From contig NZ_JABTEL010000017.1 in NCBI RefSeq assembly GCF_013285155.1, positions 1 through 55,111 of the forward strand: a stretch of DNA of 55,111 nt. The letters run 5' to 3'. The DNA is from Winogradskyella undariae (GTDB taxonomy: Bacteria; Bacteroidota; Bacteroidia; Flavobacteriales; Flavobacteriaceae). Below the pieces are notes generated by a model, which was not told where the DNA came from, did not search any database, and saw only the letters and a program-made list of their open reading frames with translations. The first letter of the stretch is position 1, and the number at the start of each line of letters is the position of its first letter. The position numbers and the translations under genes were made by a program. Below, piece by piece: positions 33,465 through 41,644 of this stretch.

Positions 33465-35423
33465 ATGGAACACAACTCAACTTTTCCTATAAAACAAAAT
33501 GAACTCGATATGCTTCGTGATGAAGCTACCACTTATTTAAAATCTATTCAGTGGGAGCAGAGTCAACGTGCAAAAAGCAAAGATAATGATGCTAAAGACG
33601 AATCTATTCTTTTGTATTTATCGCGAGCCAATAATGGAAGTAATGTTAATGTAACTTCCGTTTCTAAAACTATTTTGGCACTAAAGAAACGTTTATTGCC
33701 AGAATCTGTTGCACTTCCTATTTTCTTAAACCAAACTTTATATGCCGTTCAAGAAGGGATTGTGCTAGGAACTTGGATCAAGGATTCTTATTACGATGCT
33801 TCAGGATTATCAAGTTTAAGTGAAAATAAATCAGCATTAGATAGTTCAGGAAGACGTGAGTACGAAAGTAAAATGCATACGTCAACAGCATTTATGTTAT
33901 TTGCTTTGGCTTATAAAATTTTACACGATTTAAAACCTCATGCTTCTGAAGATTTATCAGTAATGAAGCAGAAATTTGCAGGAATTCCTGAAGTGTCCTT
34001 TTTAACACCTTTAAAAGGAATTTCTTGCCAGTTGTTTTATTATGATAAATATTTAGGTCATCCAGAGATTATTAAATCAGATAAAGATGTTTTAGATTTT
34101 ACAGTGGTTTATTTTGAAGCTTTAATTGAAGAGATTCAGTTACGTAAAAGTAGTTTAGAATACACGGAAACTATTGTAGATAGAACCTATAAGCTCGAAA
34201 AATCAGAATTTTCTATTTCGGGTTGGGACAATGCATTTTCAGGAACCGCAAAGAGTATTGAATTCAATAAAATTCAGTTCGAACAAATTGTCGGGAACAA
34301 AGATGCTAAGCATTTTGGTCGTCGTTTAACAGAGCGTTTGTTGAGTTATGATATTGAAGCTAAGAAAAATCCGTTTCAAGAATTAGGAGGATTTATGCCT
34401 GTATTTATGGGGTACGGAATTCCAGGAACAGGGAAAAGTATGCTTATTGCTGCCATTGCAACACGATTAAAAGAACATGCCGATAATTTAGACATTCCGT
34501 TTTTGTTTCACCCTATGCCAGATACTTTAATTAGTACGTTTCAAGGGGGGTCTGCCGAAAAAATGGTAGAGTGGATGAAACCTTTGCAAGACCCAACCAA
34601 ATTAATTTTTGCACCTATCGATGATGCCGAAAATAATTTACAAGAACGAACCACTCAAGGGGTTTCTGCGGGGGTAAAAGAAGTTATTGGTGTATTTTTA
34701 AGATATACAGAGGGGGCTTATGCTGTAAATTACGGTAACAGTTCTATTGGTTTATTTACCAATTTGCCCGAAATGTTAGATAAAGCGGTGATTTCTCGTG
34801 TGCAAGGACGTTTTAAAATTGATGGAGCACGTTCTGAACACGATTTTGTAGATCAAGATTATATTTGGTGGAAAAAATTACAAGATACGATGCCAGATTT
34901 TGTAAATATGAAGGATCCTGAAGTCTATAAATATCTATCAGAACAAGGCTTAGCTAATAGTATGGGTGAGATTTTAAATACTATAGATGTACCTTCTGAA
35001 ACTCGTGTTCATGAAACTTTTGATAAGGTAGAAAAGCTTCATGAAACGACTGATCATATGTTTTATGCCGCATTATATAAAGAAATTCAGAAAATATTTC
35101 CGTTTTTCTCTTCAAGAGATGTACGTAATATTCAATCGGCAATTTCATTACGACTTACAGATTTTGATTTAGAACAAGATTGGTTTGAGCATCCTGAAAC
35201 CTATTTCAAAAAGAATTACGAAACTAAGTTTAATATGCTTCAAGAGTTGATGAAATCTAATATGAAAGGTTTAAACTTTTCAGATATAAGACGACAAGAA
35301 GTGATTCGTTATTTAGATAATGTTGCTACTATTGCAGATACCGATTTTAAACGTCAAGTAGATTCTAGAATAAACCAAATGAATATTGATAGTAAGGCTC
35401 GCGAGCTGTTTGGGAATAAGTAA
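33465..35423 (+). CDS. AAA+ ATPase of an uncharacterised cluster
   Basis: A protein of 652 residues. The N-terminal 280 residues are helical and unrecognised. The AAA+ core follows: Walker A GIPGTGKS (about 318-325), Walker B LIFAPIDDAEN (about 381-391) and a probable arginine finger in ISRVQGRF (about 445). The C-terminal 170 residues are helical (TTDHMFYAALYKEIQKIFPFFSSRDVRNIQSAI). The Walker B ends Asp-Asp-Ala-Glu, so it should hydrolyse ATP. No protease, nuclease or membrane segment is fused. It is probably the motor of this gene cluster. Confidence 0.85.
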   Translation: MEHNSTFPIKQNELDMLRDEATTYLKSIQWEQSQRAKSKDNDAKDESILLYLSRANNGSNVNVTSVSKTILALKKRLLPESVALPIFLNQTLYAVQEGIVLGTWIKDSYYDASGLSSLSENKSALDSSGRREYESKMHTSTAFMLFALAYKILHDLKPHASEDLSVMKQKFAGIPEVSFLTPLKGISCQLFYYDKYLGHPEIIKSDKDVLDFTVVYFEALIEEIQLRKSSLEYTETIVDRTYKLEKSEFSISGWDNAFSGTAKSIEFNKIQFEQIVGNKDAKHFGRRLTERLLSYDIEAKKNPFQELGGFMPVFMGYGIPGTGKSMLIAAIATRLKEHADNLDIPFLFHPMPDTLISTFQGGSAEKMVEWMKPLQDPTKLIFAPIDDAENNLQERTTQGVSAGVKEVIGVFLRYTEGAYAVNYGNSSIGLFTNLPEMLDKAVISRVQGRFKIDGARSEHDFVDQDYIWWKKLQDTMPDFVNMKDPEVYKYLSEQGLANSMGEILNTIDVPSETRVHETFDKVEKLHETTDHMFYAALYKEIQKIFPFFSSRDVRNIQSAISLRLTDFDLEQDWFEHPETYFKKNYETKFNMLQELMKSNMKGLNFSDIRRQEVIRYLDNVATIADTDFKRQVDSRINQMNIDSKARELFGNK

Positions 35424-35493
35424 TAAATTAAAAAGTAAAAGTGCTCAGTTATTGTTAATCCAACATAACTAGGCATGAGTGAAGAGGAATCTC

Positions 35494-36072
35494 ATGAAAA
35501 ATTTAAAAAATATAAAAAGAACAAACCTTTCTAAGGATTGGGCTACTTTAGATAAAATTGATTATGAATACCAATTTAAAAATGGAGAATGGAAATCGAT
35601 TTCAAGAGAATGCTACAATCGTGGAGATGGAGCAGCAATATTTTTATATAATGTAGAAAAGGGAACTGTTATTTTGACCAAGCAATTCCGAATGCCAATT
35701 TATGAAAACACTAAAAGTGAAGGCATGTCTATTGAGGTTTGTGCTGGTTCTATAGAACATAGTGATAAGCCCTTAGCAACCATTCTTAGAGAAACAGAAG
35801 AAGAAGTTGGTTATAAAATTAGTGAGGCTAAAGAAGTGTTTAAAACTTACACTTCACCAGGTGCATTAACCGAAAAATTATTTCTTTATGTAGCAGAATA
35901 TACCGATGCTTTAAAAATAAGTGATGGAGGCGGATTGGAAAGTGAAAATGAAGAGATTGAAGTATTAGAACTTCCGTTTTCTAAAGTTATCAGTATGATT
36001 GAAACCGAAGAAATTATTGATGCAAAAACAATTATGTTAGTACAGTATGCGCAAATCAATAAGTTGTTATAA
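35494..36072 (+). CDS. nudK: GDP-mannose pyrophosphatase NudK (Nudix hydrolase)
   Basis: A protein of 192 residues from the ATG at 35494; a GTG five codons earlier lies in a small palindrome and is less likely. The Nudix box is AGSIEHSDKPLATILRETEE, continuing with EVGY. It has Asp in place of the first Glu, as usual in the NudK/ADP-ribose pyrophosphatase subgroup. Other NudK marks are RECYNRGDGAAIFLYN, TKQFRMPIY, YTSPGALTEKLFLYVAEY and IDAKTIMLVQYAQ. It hydrolyses GDP-mannose to mannose-1-phosphate and GMP. Its link to the surrounding cluster is unclear. Confidence 0.9.
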   Translation: MKNLKNIKRTNLSKDWATLDKIDYEYQFKNGEWKSISRECYNRGDGAAIFLYNVEKGTVILTKQFRMPIYENTKSEGMSIEVCAGSIEHSDKPLATILRETEEEVGYKISEAKEVFKTYTSPGALTEKLFLYVAEYTDALKISDGGGLESENEEIEVLELPFSKVISMIETEEIIDAKTIMLVQYAQINKLL

Positions 36073-36079
36073 TAATTAG

Positions 36080-36099
36080 ATTCCTGCTTTCTCAGGAAT
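36080..36099. repeat. Mini-palindrome, family ATTCyTG-6-CArGAAT
   Basis: ATTCCTG, six bases, CAGGAAT. The same 7-6-7 geometry recurs at 37985-38004 (ATTCTTG, six bases, CAAGAAT) and, less perfectly, at 38057-38076. A second hairpin, TTCCAC TTTA GTGGAA (36113-36128), follows directly before the next start codon. Confidence 0.6.
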
Positions 36100-36129
36100 A
36101 ACAAAAATAGTATTCCACTTTAGTGGAAA

Positions 36130-37371
36130 ATGAAGATGGACAAATTAAAACAAGCTAATTTATTTAGAAGTGAACTAATTCCTGTTAGCGGAAAATTAGT
36201 AGATCGTTATAATAAATGCCTAAAAACTTTAGGGTTTACAGAAACCAATCTCAAGTCATTTTCTATTGACGGCGTAGGTTGGAGTCCTGAAGTTGCAGAA
36301 GAAAAGAAGAATATGCAATACCTTAATCAAGGTGAAGCTAACCCAAACGGAATTATAATTTCACCATTACAAAAAGGGAAACCAGTCTATTTACCATTTC
36401 ATTCTTTTGATAGAGAAATGATGAAATTAGTGTTTAAAACACATGGAGAAAAGATTAATGATATTACCCGGGACTCTGCAATTTGTATAGAATTTGATCA
36501 AAATATAGATGTGTTTTATGAGCCTTTAGATGTTTTAAAATATAAAGACATTACAATAACATTTCGACTTATTGATAATTTAGAAGAAAAGCAAAAAGAG
36601 CAGTTACAACTCGTTGATAAATTTAGAAATGGAAATAATTTTATTGATGAAGATATTCAGCAACAGTTATTAGATTCAGCTAAAACTTATGGCGATTTAA
36701 GAGCTAGAGATTTACACCTAGAACCTTTACATTTTACAACCAGTTCATTTTTTACTAGAGCTTTTGGAGGTGTGTATTTGCTTCGCGATTTTATAAAACC
36801 AATCGTTATTTTTAAAGATGAAAAAAATTATAAAGAAGCCATCAAAGATACCATTCATGATGTATTGATTTATCACATTTCACAACCTGAGTTAGTCGCT
36901 AAGCTTAAAGACCACATTATTATTGAATGCGATTTAGAATCTGTTGTAACCACATCAAATTACGATCGAGTTAAAAAGTTTGAATTGGCACAGTTTCTTA
37001 AAGAAACAGAACATCCAATTAAAGCTATTTTAGATGATAAAGGATTATTTAAAAGTTATTTAAATAAAATAGATATTAATGCTCGTAAGCAAGTTATGAG
37101 TGTCGAAATTTATCTCGAAAAATTAGAACGCAGTAATGCGTATAAGATTGAAGATATTGTAGAACAATCTTTTTACTTTGCGTTACATCAACCACATTCA
37201 TCATTATCAGCAGAACATCGCGATTTAATTCATAAATTACTGATTAATATTGCACCAAAGGATATGTTATTCTTGTATTGGTATGATAAAGAGCAATTTT
37301 ATAAGAGTTACGAAACTTGGGAAGATTCATTTAAAGATTGGGTAATTGAAAGGATCAGTAACAATATCTAA
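36130..37371 (+). CDS. Hypothetical protein, 413 residues, AAA+ cluster
   Basis: Soluble, no signal peptide or membrane segment. An ATG two codons downstream (MDKLKQ) is an alternative start. The N-terminal half has several hydrophobic strands (GIIISPLQKGKPVYLPF, SAICIEFDQNIDVFYEPL) and the C-terminal half is helical (ARKQVMSVEIYLEKLERSNAYKIEDIVEQSFYFAL). I do not recognise a family or a catalytic motif. Its position between nudK and the two membrane protein genes, all in one direction with short gaps, argues for membership of the cluster. Confidence 0.7.
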   Translation: MKMDKLKQANLFRSELIPVSGKLVDRYNKCLKTLGFTETNLKSFSIDGVGWSPEVAEEKKNMQYLNQGEANPNGIIISPLQKGKPVYLPFHSFDREMMKLVFKTHGEKINDITRDSAICIEFDQNIDVFYEPLDVLKYKDITITFRLIDNLEEKQKEQLQLVDKFRNGNNFIDEDIQQQLLDSAKTYGDLRARDLHLEPLHFTTSSFFTRAFGGVYLLRDFIKPIVIFKDEKNYKEAIKDTIHDVLIYHISQPELVAKLKDHIIIECDLESVVTTSNYDRVKKFELAQFLKETEHPIKAILDDKGLFKSYLNKIDINARKQVMSVEIYLEKLERSNAYKIEDIVEQSFYFALHQPHSSLSAEHRDLIHKLLINIAPKDMLFLYWYDKEQFYKSYETWEDSFKDWVIERISNNI

Positions 37372-37444
37372 GTTTTTTAGACTAATATAATAGGTACCAG
37401 TATTCTGTAATTAACGCGGAATCTAAAATATAAAACAAACAATC

Positions 37445-37981
37445 ATGGGAATAGAACTTGTTATCTTCATCGCAGCCATTTTATTCGGAATCTTTCTGTA
37501 TTGGAGAGAATCTAACGGTAATGGAGCATACCGTTTTTTAAACAAAATTGTCAATAGTAAAGAGTTGCAAATGAGTCCCGATAATCCCAAAGGATTTATT
37601 TATAAGCAAACCCTTTTGCCACGTATCCTTTTTGTGGTAAGTTTAGTTTTAGTTGCTGCTTTGGTTGTTGAATTTTTAACGCCAATTTCTGTATTTAGCA
37701 GTTATAACGGCGTATCTGCTTTTGCATCTTTTGCTGTAGGAGCATTAATAGGAACTTATTTAGCAAGTTTTGTGATTAAAACAACCGAAGTTATAGAGGA
37801 ACAAAGTGATTCTTTAGAAGATAAATTTGACGATGTTGTGGAAAAAGGAAAAGACTTTATAGAAGATTTAACAACTAGAGATTCAAAAGAAATTGAAGAA
37901 TTGAAAGAAGATATTAATGCAGAACCAAAGGTCGAAAAGCAAAGTGCACGTGACCGTTTAAAAGATAAGGGTCTTATGTAA
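37445..37981 (+). CDS. Membrane protein, 178 residues, AAA+ cluster
   Basis: Hydrophobic segments at about 2-20 (GIELVIFIAAILFGIFLYW), 58-77 (PRILFVVSLVLVAALVVEFL) and 88-108 (GVSAFASFAVGALIGTYLAS) are followed by a cytoplasmic charged helix (about 112-178, rich in Glu, Asp, Lys) suited to coiled-coil contacts. No family is recognised. It is followed by two mini-palindromes and then the next membrane gene. It could anchor the soluble coiled-coil and AAA+ proteins at the inner membrane; this is inference. Confidence 0.7.
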   Translation: MGIELVIFIAAILFGIFLYWRESNGNGAYRFLNKIVNSKELQMSPDNPKGFIYKQTLLPRILFVVSLVLVAALVVEFLTPISVFSSYNGVSAFASFAVGALIGTYLASFVIKTTEVIEEQSDSLEDKFDDVVEKGKDFIEDLTTRDSKEIEELKEDINAEPKVEKQSARDRLKDKGLM

Positions 37982-37984
37982 TAG

Positions 37985-38076
37985 ATTCTTGAGAAATCAA
38001 GAATATCTAAGATGCTTAATAACAAAAAGGATTACAATTATTAATAAAAATAGGAGATTCTTGTTCTTACAGGAAA
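37985..38076. repeat. Two mini-palindromes of the ATTCyTG family in one gap
   Basis: 37985-38004 reads ATTCTTG, six bases, CAAGAAT. 38057-38076 reads ATTCTTG, six bases, CAGGAAA. Both share the geometry of the palindrome at 36080-36099. They fill the 102-bp gap between the two membrane protein genes. Confidence 0.55.
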
Positions 38077-38083
38077 TTATATC

Positions 38084-39778
38084 ATGATAAAATCATATTG
38101 GAAAAAAGGAGGGAAGCAAAAAGGAATTACCATTCTTGTAGTATTGCTACTAATAGTGTTATTATTCTTTTTTAGGGACGATTATCAGCCCGTTTTATTA
38201 TTTGTACGAAAGTATATATTCATCATTTTAATGAGTGCTTTAGTGCTTTTTTTAGGCTTACGTAAATTTAGGAAGTCTGCAAATGTTGGTTCTCGTTTAG
38301 GAATATTGGCGTTATTAATTGTCTTCTTCGGAATTCTATATGTTGTGGGTTGGCATTATAAAATGTACGATTACATGAAAACGTACAATGTGTTTAATAG
38401 TATGGATAAAGTTGAAATTAATGAACTTCCATTAACACAAAACGAACGTATTCAACCCTTAAGAAATGTATTTTCTATGGCTAATGAAAGTGTAGGAGAA
38501 ACCAAAGATGTTTCGTTACCGCATTTAGTAAGAGTTGATGGTCAGAATAAGTGGACAATGGCTATTCAACCAAGCGAAAAGTACGTGATGCAACGTATTA
38601 ATGATAATACGGAAGAATTATTTGCCGTGAGTAGTACCACGCCATTTCCTAGATTTTCAAACGAAAACCGTATTGATGTTACGTTTTCTATAGGTGAATC
38701 TTTAAAGTTTAGTAGAAATACATACAATGCAGTAGTGCAACGTTTTAATCCTTGGATGTTATTTAATCACGAGCCAAGTGATACATTTTACATGAAAAAT
38801 GATTCAGGGCAATGGGTTCAAGTCGTGAGTTTAATAAAATGGAAAGGCTTCTTTTTTCCTTATCCAAGTTTTGGAGGTGTAATGATTATTGAAAATGGAG
38901 AACATGATTTTAATGATTATTTAGAACGTATTACTATAGGAAAAGGAACTTATGTGAGTCCTGAAGAAATTAAAAATTATCCGTTTTTGATGAAACAGAA
39001 TACATTATCTGAAAAAGTATCGCAGTTAGAAGCAGAGTCTTTAAAATTTTTAGGTGGTTTTAGTGATCCATTACCATGGAATATGGAAACAGCAGTAAAA
39101 ATTCCTTTAATGCCAAAAGATCAAAACCAACAACCTTATGTTACGGATTTTGATTTTTCAGATTCAAATTCTGATGCTTACAGCGGATTATATCATTGGT
39201 TTGGTTTAGAGCCTGTAGGAAATCAGCGTACTAGTTTAAGTTATAGTGTATTTGTGCCAGCAGATGGATCAGGTAAGTTATATTATTACGATCACGCTTC
39301 AAAAAAACAAGGTTATGCAGGTGTCTCTGCAATGCCTTTAAAAGTGAAGGAATCTCGAAAAGAATACGATTGGTCTGCAAGTACACCTGTAGAGTTTAGA
39401 CCTTATATTAAGAATATTGCAGGAAGAAAACGTATGTTTTTCTTAGGAACAATTTCTTCTATCAGCTCAACAGATGCACAACAATTTGATGGCTCTGCGA
39501 CGCCAGATTTAGTTTTAATTGATAGTGAATATAGAGATGTTATTTGGATTGATGTAAAGCATCCCAGTTCTTGGGATGAGGAAGTTTATAATCAGTTAAA
39601 TGAAGCTTGGAGAGCAAGTGAAGGCATTGGGTATTTTTATAAAGAAGTACCAAAAGTAGATGAAGATATTATAGAACAGCAGATAGATTCTATTATTAGC
39701 ATTCCAAAGGTAGAAGATAATTCGGATAAGATTAATGCGCTACAACGTCAGTTAGATTCGTTGAAGGCTGTAGGTTAG
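38084..39778 (+). CDS. Membrane protein with large exported domain, last gene of the AAA+ cluster
   Basis: A protein of 564 residues. Three N-terminal helices (about 15-29, 42-59 and 72-92) are followed by a domain of some 430 residues with no further hydrophobic segment, so with this topology it probably faces the periplasm. The domain is rich in aromatic residues and beta-type stretches (HLVRVDGQNKWTMAIQP, GLYHWFGLEPVGNQRTSLSYSVFVP, RDVIWIDVKHPSSW). A C-terminal coiled coil (DKINALQRQLDSLKAVG) ends it. No family or catalytic motif is recognised. A terminator follows. Confidence 0.75.
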   Translation: MIKSYWKKGGKQKGITILVVLLLIVLLFFFRDDYQPVLLFVRKYIFIILMSALVLFLGLRKFRKSANVGSRLGILALLIVFFGILYVVGWHYKMYDYMKTYNVFNSMDKVEINELPLTQNERIQPLRNVFSMANESVGETKDVSLPHLVRVDGQNKWTMAIQPSEKYVMQRINDNTEELFAVSSTTPFPRFSNENRIDVTFSIGESLKFSRNTYNAVVQRFNPWMLFNHEPSDTFYMKNDSGQWVQVVSLIKWKGFFFPYPSFGGVMIIENGEHDFNDYLERITIGKGTYVSPEEIKNYPFLMKQNTLSEKVSQLEAESLKFLGGFSDPLPWNMETAVKIPLMPKDQNQQPYVTDFDFSDSNSDAYSGLYHWFGLEPVGNQRTSLSYSVFVPADGSGKLYYYDHASKKQGYAGVSAMPLKVKESRKEYDWSASTPVEFRPYIKNIAGRKRMFFLGTISSISSTDAQQFDGSATPDLVLIDSEYRDVIWIDVKHPSSWDEEVYNQLNEAWRASEGIGYFYKEVPKVDEDIIEQQIDSIISIPKVEDNSDKINALQRQLDSLKAVG

Positions 39779-39800
39779 TAAAATTTTATATAAAGAACTA

Positions 39801-39830
39801 AAAAAGACTGCTTTAACGGCAGTCTTTTTT
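39801..39830. terminator. Bidirectional terminator between the two large clusters
   Basis: AAAAAGACTGC (39801-39811) pairs with GCAGTCTTTTT (39819-39829) around a seven-base loop, with A and T runs on the two sides. It separates the plus-strand AAA+ cluster from the minus-strand MoxR operon. Confidence 0.88.
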
Positions 39831-39875
39831 GTTTTTAAAATTTTTAGGTATCTTATTCGTAAAGAATCTTTTGTT

Positions 39876-41207
39876 CTATAAAAGTCCACGTGCTTTAATC
39901 TCTAAATATTTATTAATGGTGTTTATTGTTAAATTCTCTGGAGCAGTTAAAATAGATTGAATGCCGTGTTTTTGAAGTTCTTTAACCATCAAACGTTTTT
40001 CGAAAGCAAATTTTTCTGCTATCGTTTTGTGATAGATGGATTGTAAATCTTCAGCATTTTCATTAATTATAATATCTAATTCTGTGTTTTCAAATAAAAC
40101 AACGACTAACATGTGCTTTTTAGAAATGGCTTGTAAGTACGGTAATTGTCGTTTTAAAGCGCTAATATGTTCAAAATTGGTATATAATAAGAGAAGACTT
40201 CTGTGGGTTACTTTTCGTTTTAACTGTGCGTAGAGTAGGCTGAAATCGCTATCTGTAAACTGTGTATCAATATTATATAAAGTTTCTAAAATACGATTGA
40301 GATACGTTAATTTCTGAATGGCAGGTAAAAAAGCTTCTATCTTTTTTGAAAACGAAAGCATTCCTACTTTATCATGTTTTTTTAAGGCAACATTACTAAA
40401 TGCTAATGTAGAATTAATGGCATAATCTAACAGTTTTAATCCGTTAAATGGCATTTTCATTATTCTTCCTGTATCAATGATAGAGTAGATGGGTTGGGAT
40501 TTTTCATCTTGAAACTGATTCACCATCAATTGGCCTCGTTTAGCTGTGGCTTTCCAGTTTACAGTTCTAAAATCATCGCCGTTAACGTATTCTTTTATTT
40601 GTTCGAATTCTGAAGTATTCCCGATTTTTCTAATCTTTTTTAGGCCAAATTCAGTTAAAGCATTGCTTATAGCTAAAAAATCATATTTCTGCATCTGAAT
40701 AATCGATGGGTAAACCATGACCATTTGCTGATTTTGAAACTGATATTTTCGTTTTACAATTTTAAGAACAGAAGACACAAAGATATTTAGATGTCCAAAA
40801 TAATATTCACCACGATCTACGGGTCTTACTAGGTAATCAAAATCATGATTTTCATTCGGGTTTAGAGTCGTTTGATATAAAAAATCTCGCTTTTGAAACT
40901 GTACAGGCAATTCATCTATAACATCAATGTAAGTTTTAAAACTGTATTTGTTTGTGATGGTTATTGGTACAGGGTTATTATCACTATTAGAAAACTTATC
41001 CGGTAATATTCGTCTCGCATTTATAGCACTTGTAGGTTTGTAGAGTAACATTAAATCTATCAATAATAAAACTGAAATTAAGATTGTAATAATCCATGCA
41101 ACGGGATAAAAAATAGAAAACCAATAAGACAAAAGAAAACATACAGAAGCCATTGCTATATAAATATAGAGCTGTTTGTGTACGTATAATGATTTTAAAA
41201 ATTTCAT
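39876..41207 (-). CDS. DUF58 domain protein
   Basis: A protein of 443 residues. Two N-terminal helices (about 13-55) are followed by a beta domain and the DUF58 hallmark, GDDFRTVNWKATAKRGQLMVNQFQDEKSQP (about 210-240). The C-terminal part has the von Willebrand A-like fold (IYSIIDTGRIM, DYAINSTLAFSNVAL). DUF58 proteins partner MoxR ATPases, which are thought to remodel or activate them. The last gene of the operon that starts at 46498. Normally it would directly follow the MoxR gene; here an S23-type unit separates the two. Confidence 0.9.
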   Translation of the reverse strand: MKFLKSLYVHKQLYIYIAMASVCFLLSYWFSIFYPVAWIITILISVLLLIDLMLLYKPTSAINARRILPDKFSNSDNNPVPITITNKYSFKTYIDVIDELPVQFQKRDFLYQTTLNPNENHDFDYLVRPVDRGEYYFGHLNIFVSSVLKIVKRKYQFQNQQMVMVYPSIIQMQKYDFLAISNALTEFGLKKIRKIGNTSEFEQIKEYVNGDDFRTVNWKATAKRGQLMVNQFQDEKSQPIYSIIDTGRIMKMPFNGLKLLDYAINSTLAFSNVALKKHDKVGMLSFSKKIEAFLPAIQKLTYLNRILETLYNIDTQFTDSDFSLLYAQLKRKVTHRSLLLLYTNFEHISALKRQLPYLQAISKKHMLVVVLFENTELDIIINENAEDLQSIYHKTIAEKFAFEKRLMVKELQKHGIQSILTAPENLTINTINKYLEIKARGLL

Positions 41208-41211
41208 AATT

Positions 41212-41639
41212 AGTTAAGAGCTAATAGTTATAAGTTAATAGTGAGAAACCTTTAACATCTTTAAGCTTTGTTTTTCATGGTTTTAATAGTTGATACTAGC
41301 ATTCTTATTAATTCTTGATTTTTGTTGTAAAGTGTATCAAATGAATCATTTGGTATATAATTTGAATCTTTAAGAATAGATAACCAGTAATCAGTTTCGT
41401 TTGCTTCTTTTAAGGCAATACTCATTTTGTGAATGAAATCTTTATTAGACTGAGCAAATTCAGCTTCTCTTATATTTGCACCAATAGATGTTCCACTTCT
41501 CATTAATTGTTTTGAAAGTATAAATTCTCTTTTTTCAGAAGTTAAAGATTTATAGAGCTCAACAATCTTTAAAGCAAAGTCATAACTTTTATTGCGTAAA
41601 ATTGATTCTCTCATAACTCTTAACTATTAGTTTTTAACT
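41212..41639. mobile_element. Putative S23 (four-helix-bundle) unit with inverted ends, copy 2
   Basis: The left end 41212-41237 and right end 41614-41639 are inverted copies with 22 of 26 matches (shared core CTAATAGTTA on one side, TAACTATTAG on the other). They enclose only the four-helix-bundle gene, and the right end stops 5 bp before the MoxR stop codon. The arms are unrelated in sequence to those of copy 1, but position, size (428 versus 461 bp) and content are the same. Confidence 0.5.
41261..41614 (-). CDS. Four-helix-bundle protein (S23/IVS family), copy 2
   Basis: A protein of 117 residues of the S23 family: SYDFALKIVELYKSLTSEKREFILSKQLMRSGTSIGANIREAEFAQSNKDFIHKMSIALKEANETDYWL, then the last helix LIRMLVSTIKTMKN. 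The S-x-x-I-x-x-N-I-x-E-A segment is the family signature. It belongs to a different subgroup from the copy at 33026 (SRSVCSNIAEGYRKR). It interrupts the MoxR-DUF58 gene pair and shares their direction, so it could be transcribed with them. Its function is unknown. Confidence 0.85.
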   Translation of the reverse strand: MRESILRNKSYDFALKIVELYKSLTSEKREFILSKQLMRSGTSIGANIREAEFAQSNKDFIHKMSIALKEANETDYWLSILKDSNYIPNDSFDTLYNKNQELIRMLVSTIKTMKNKA

Positions 41640-41644
41640 TTTAA

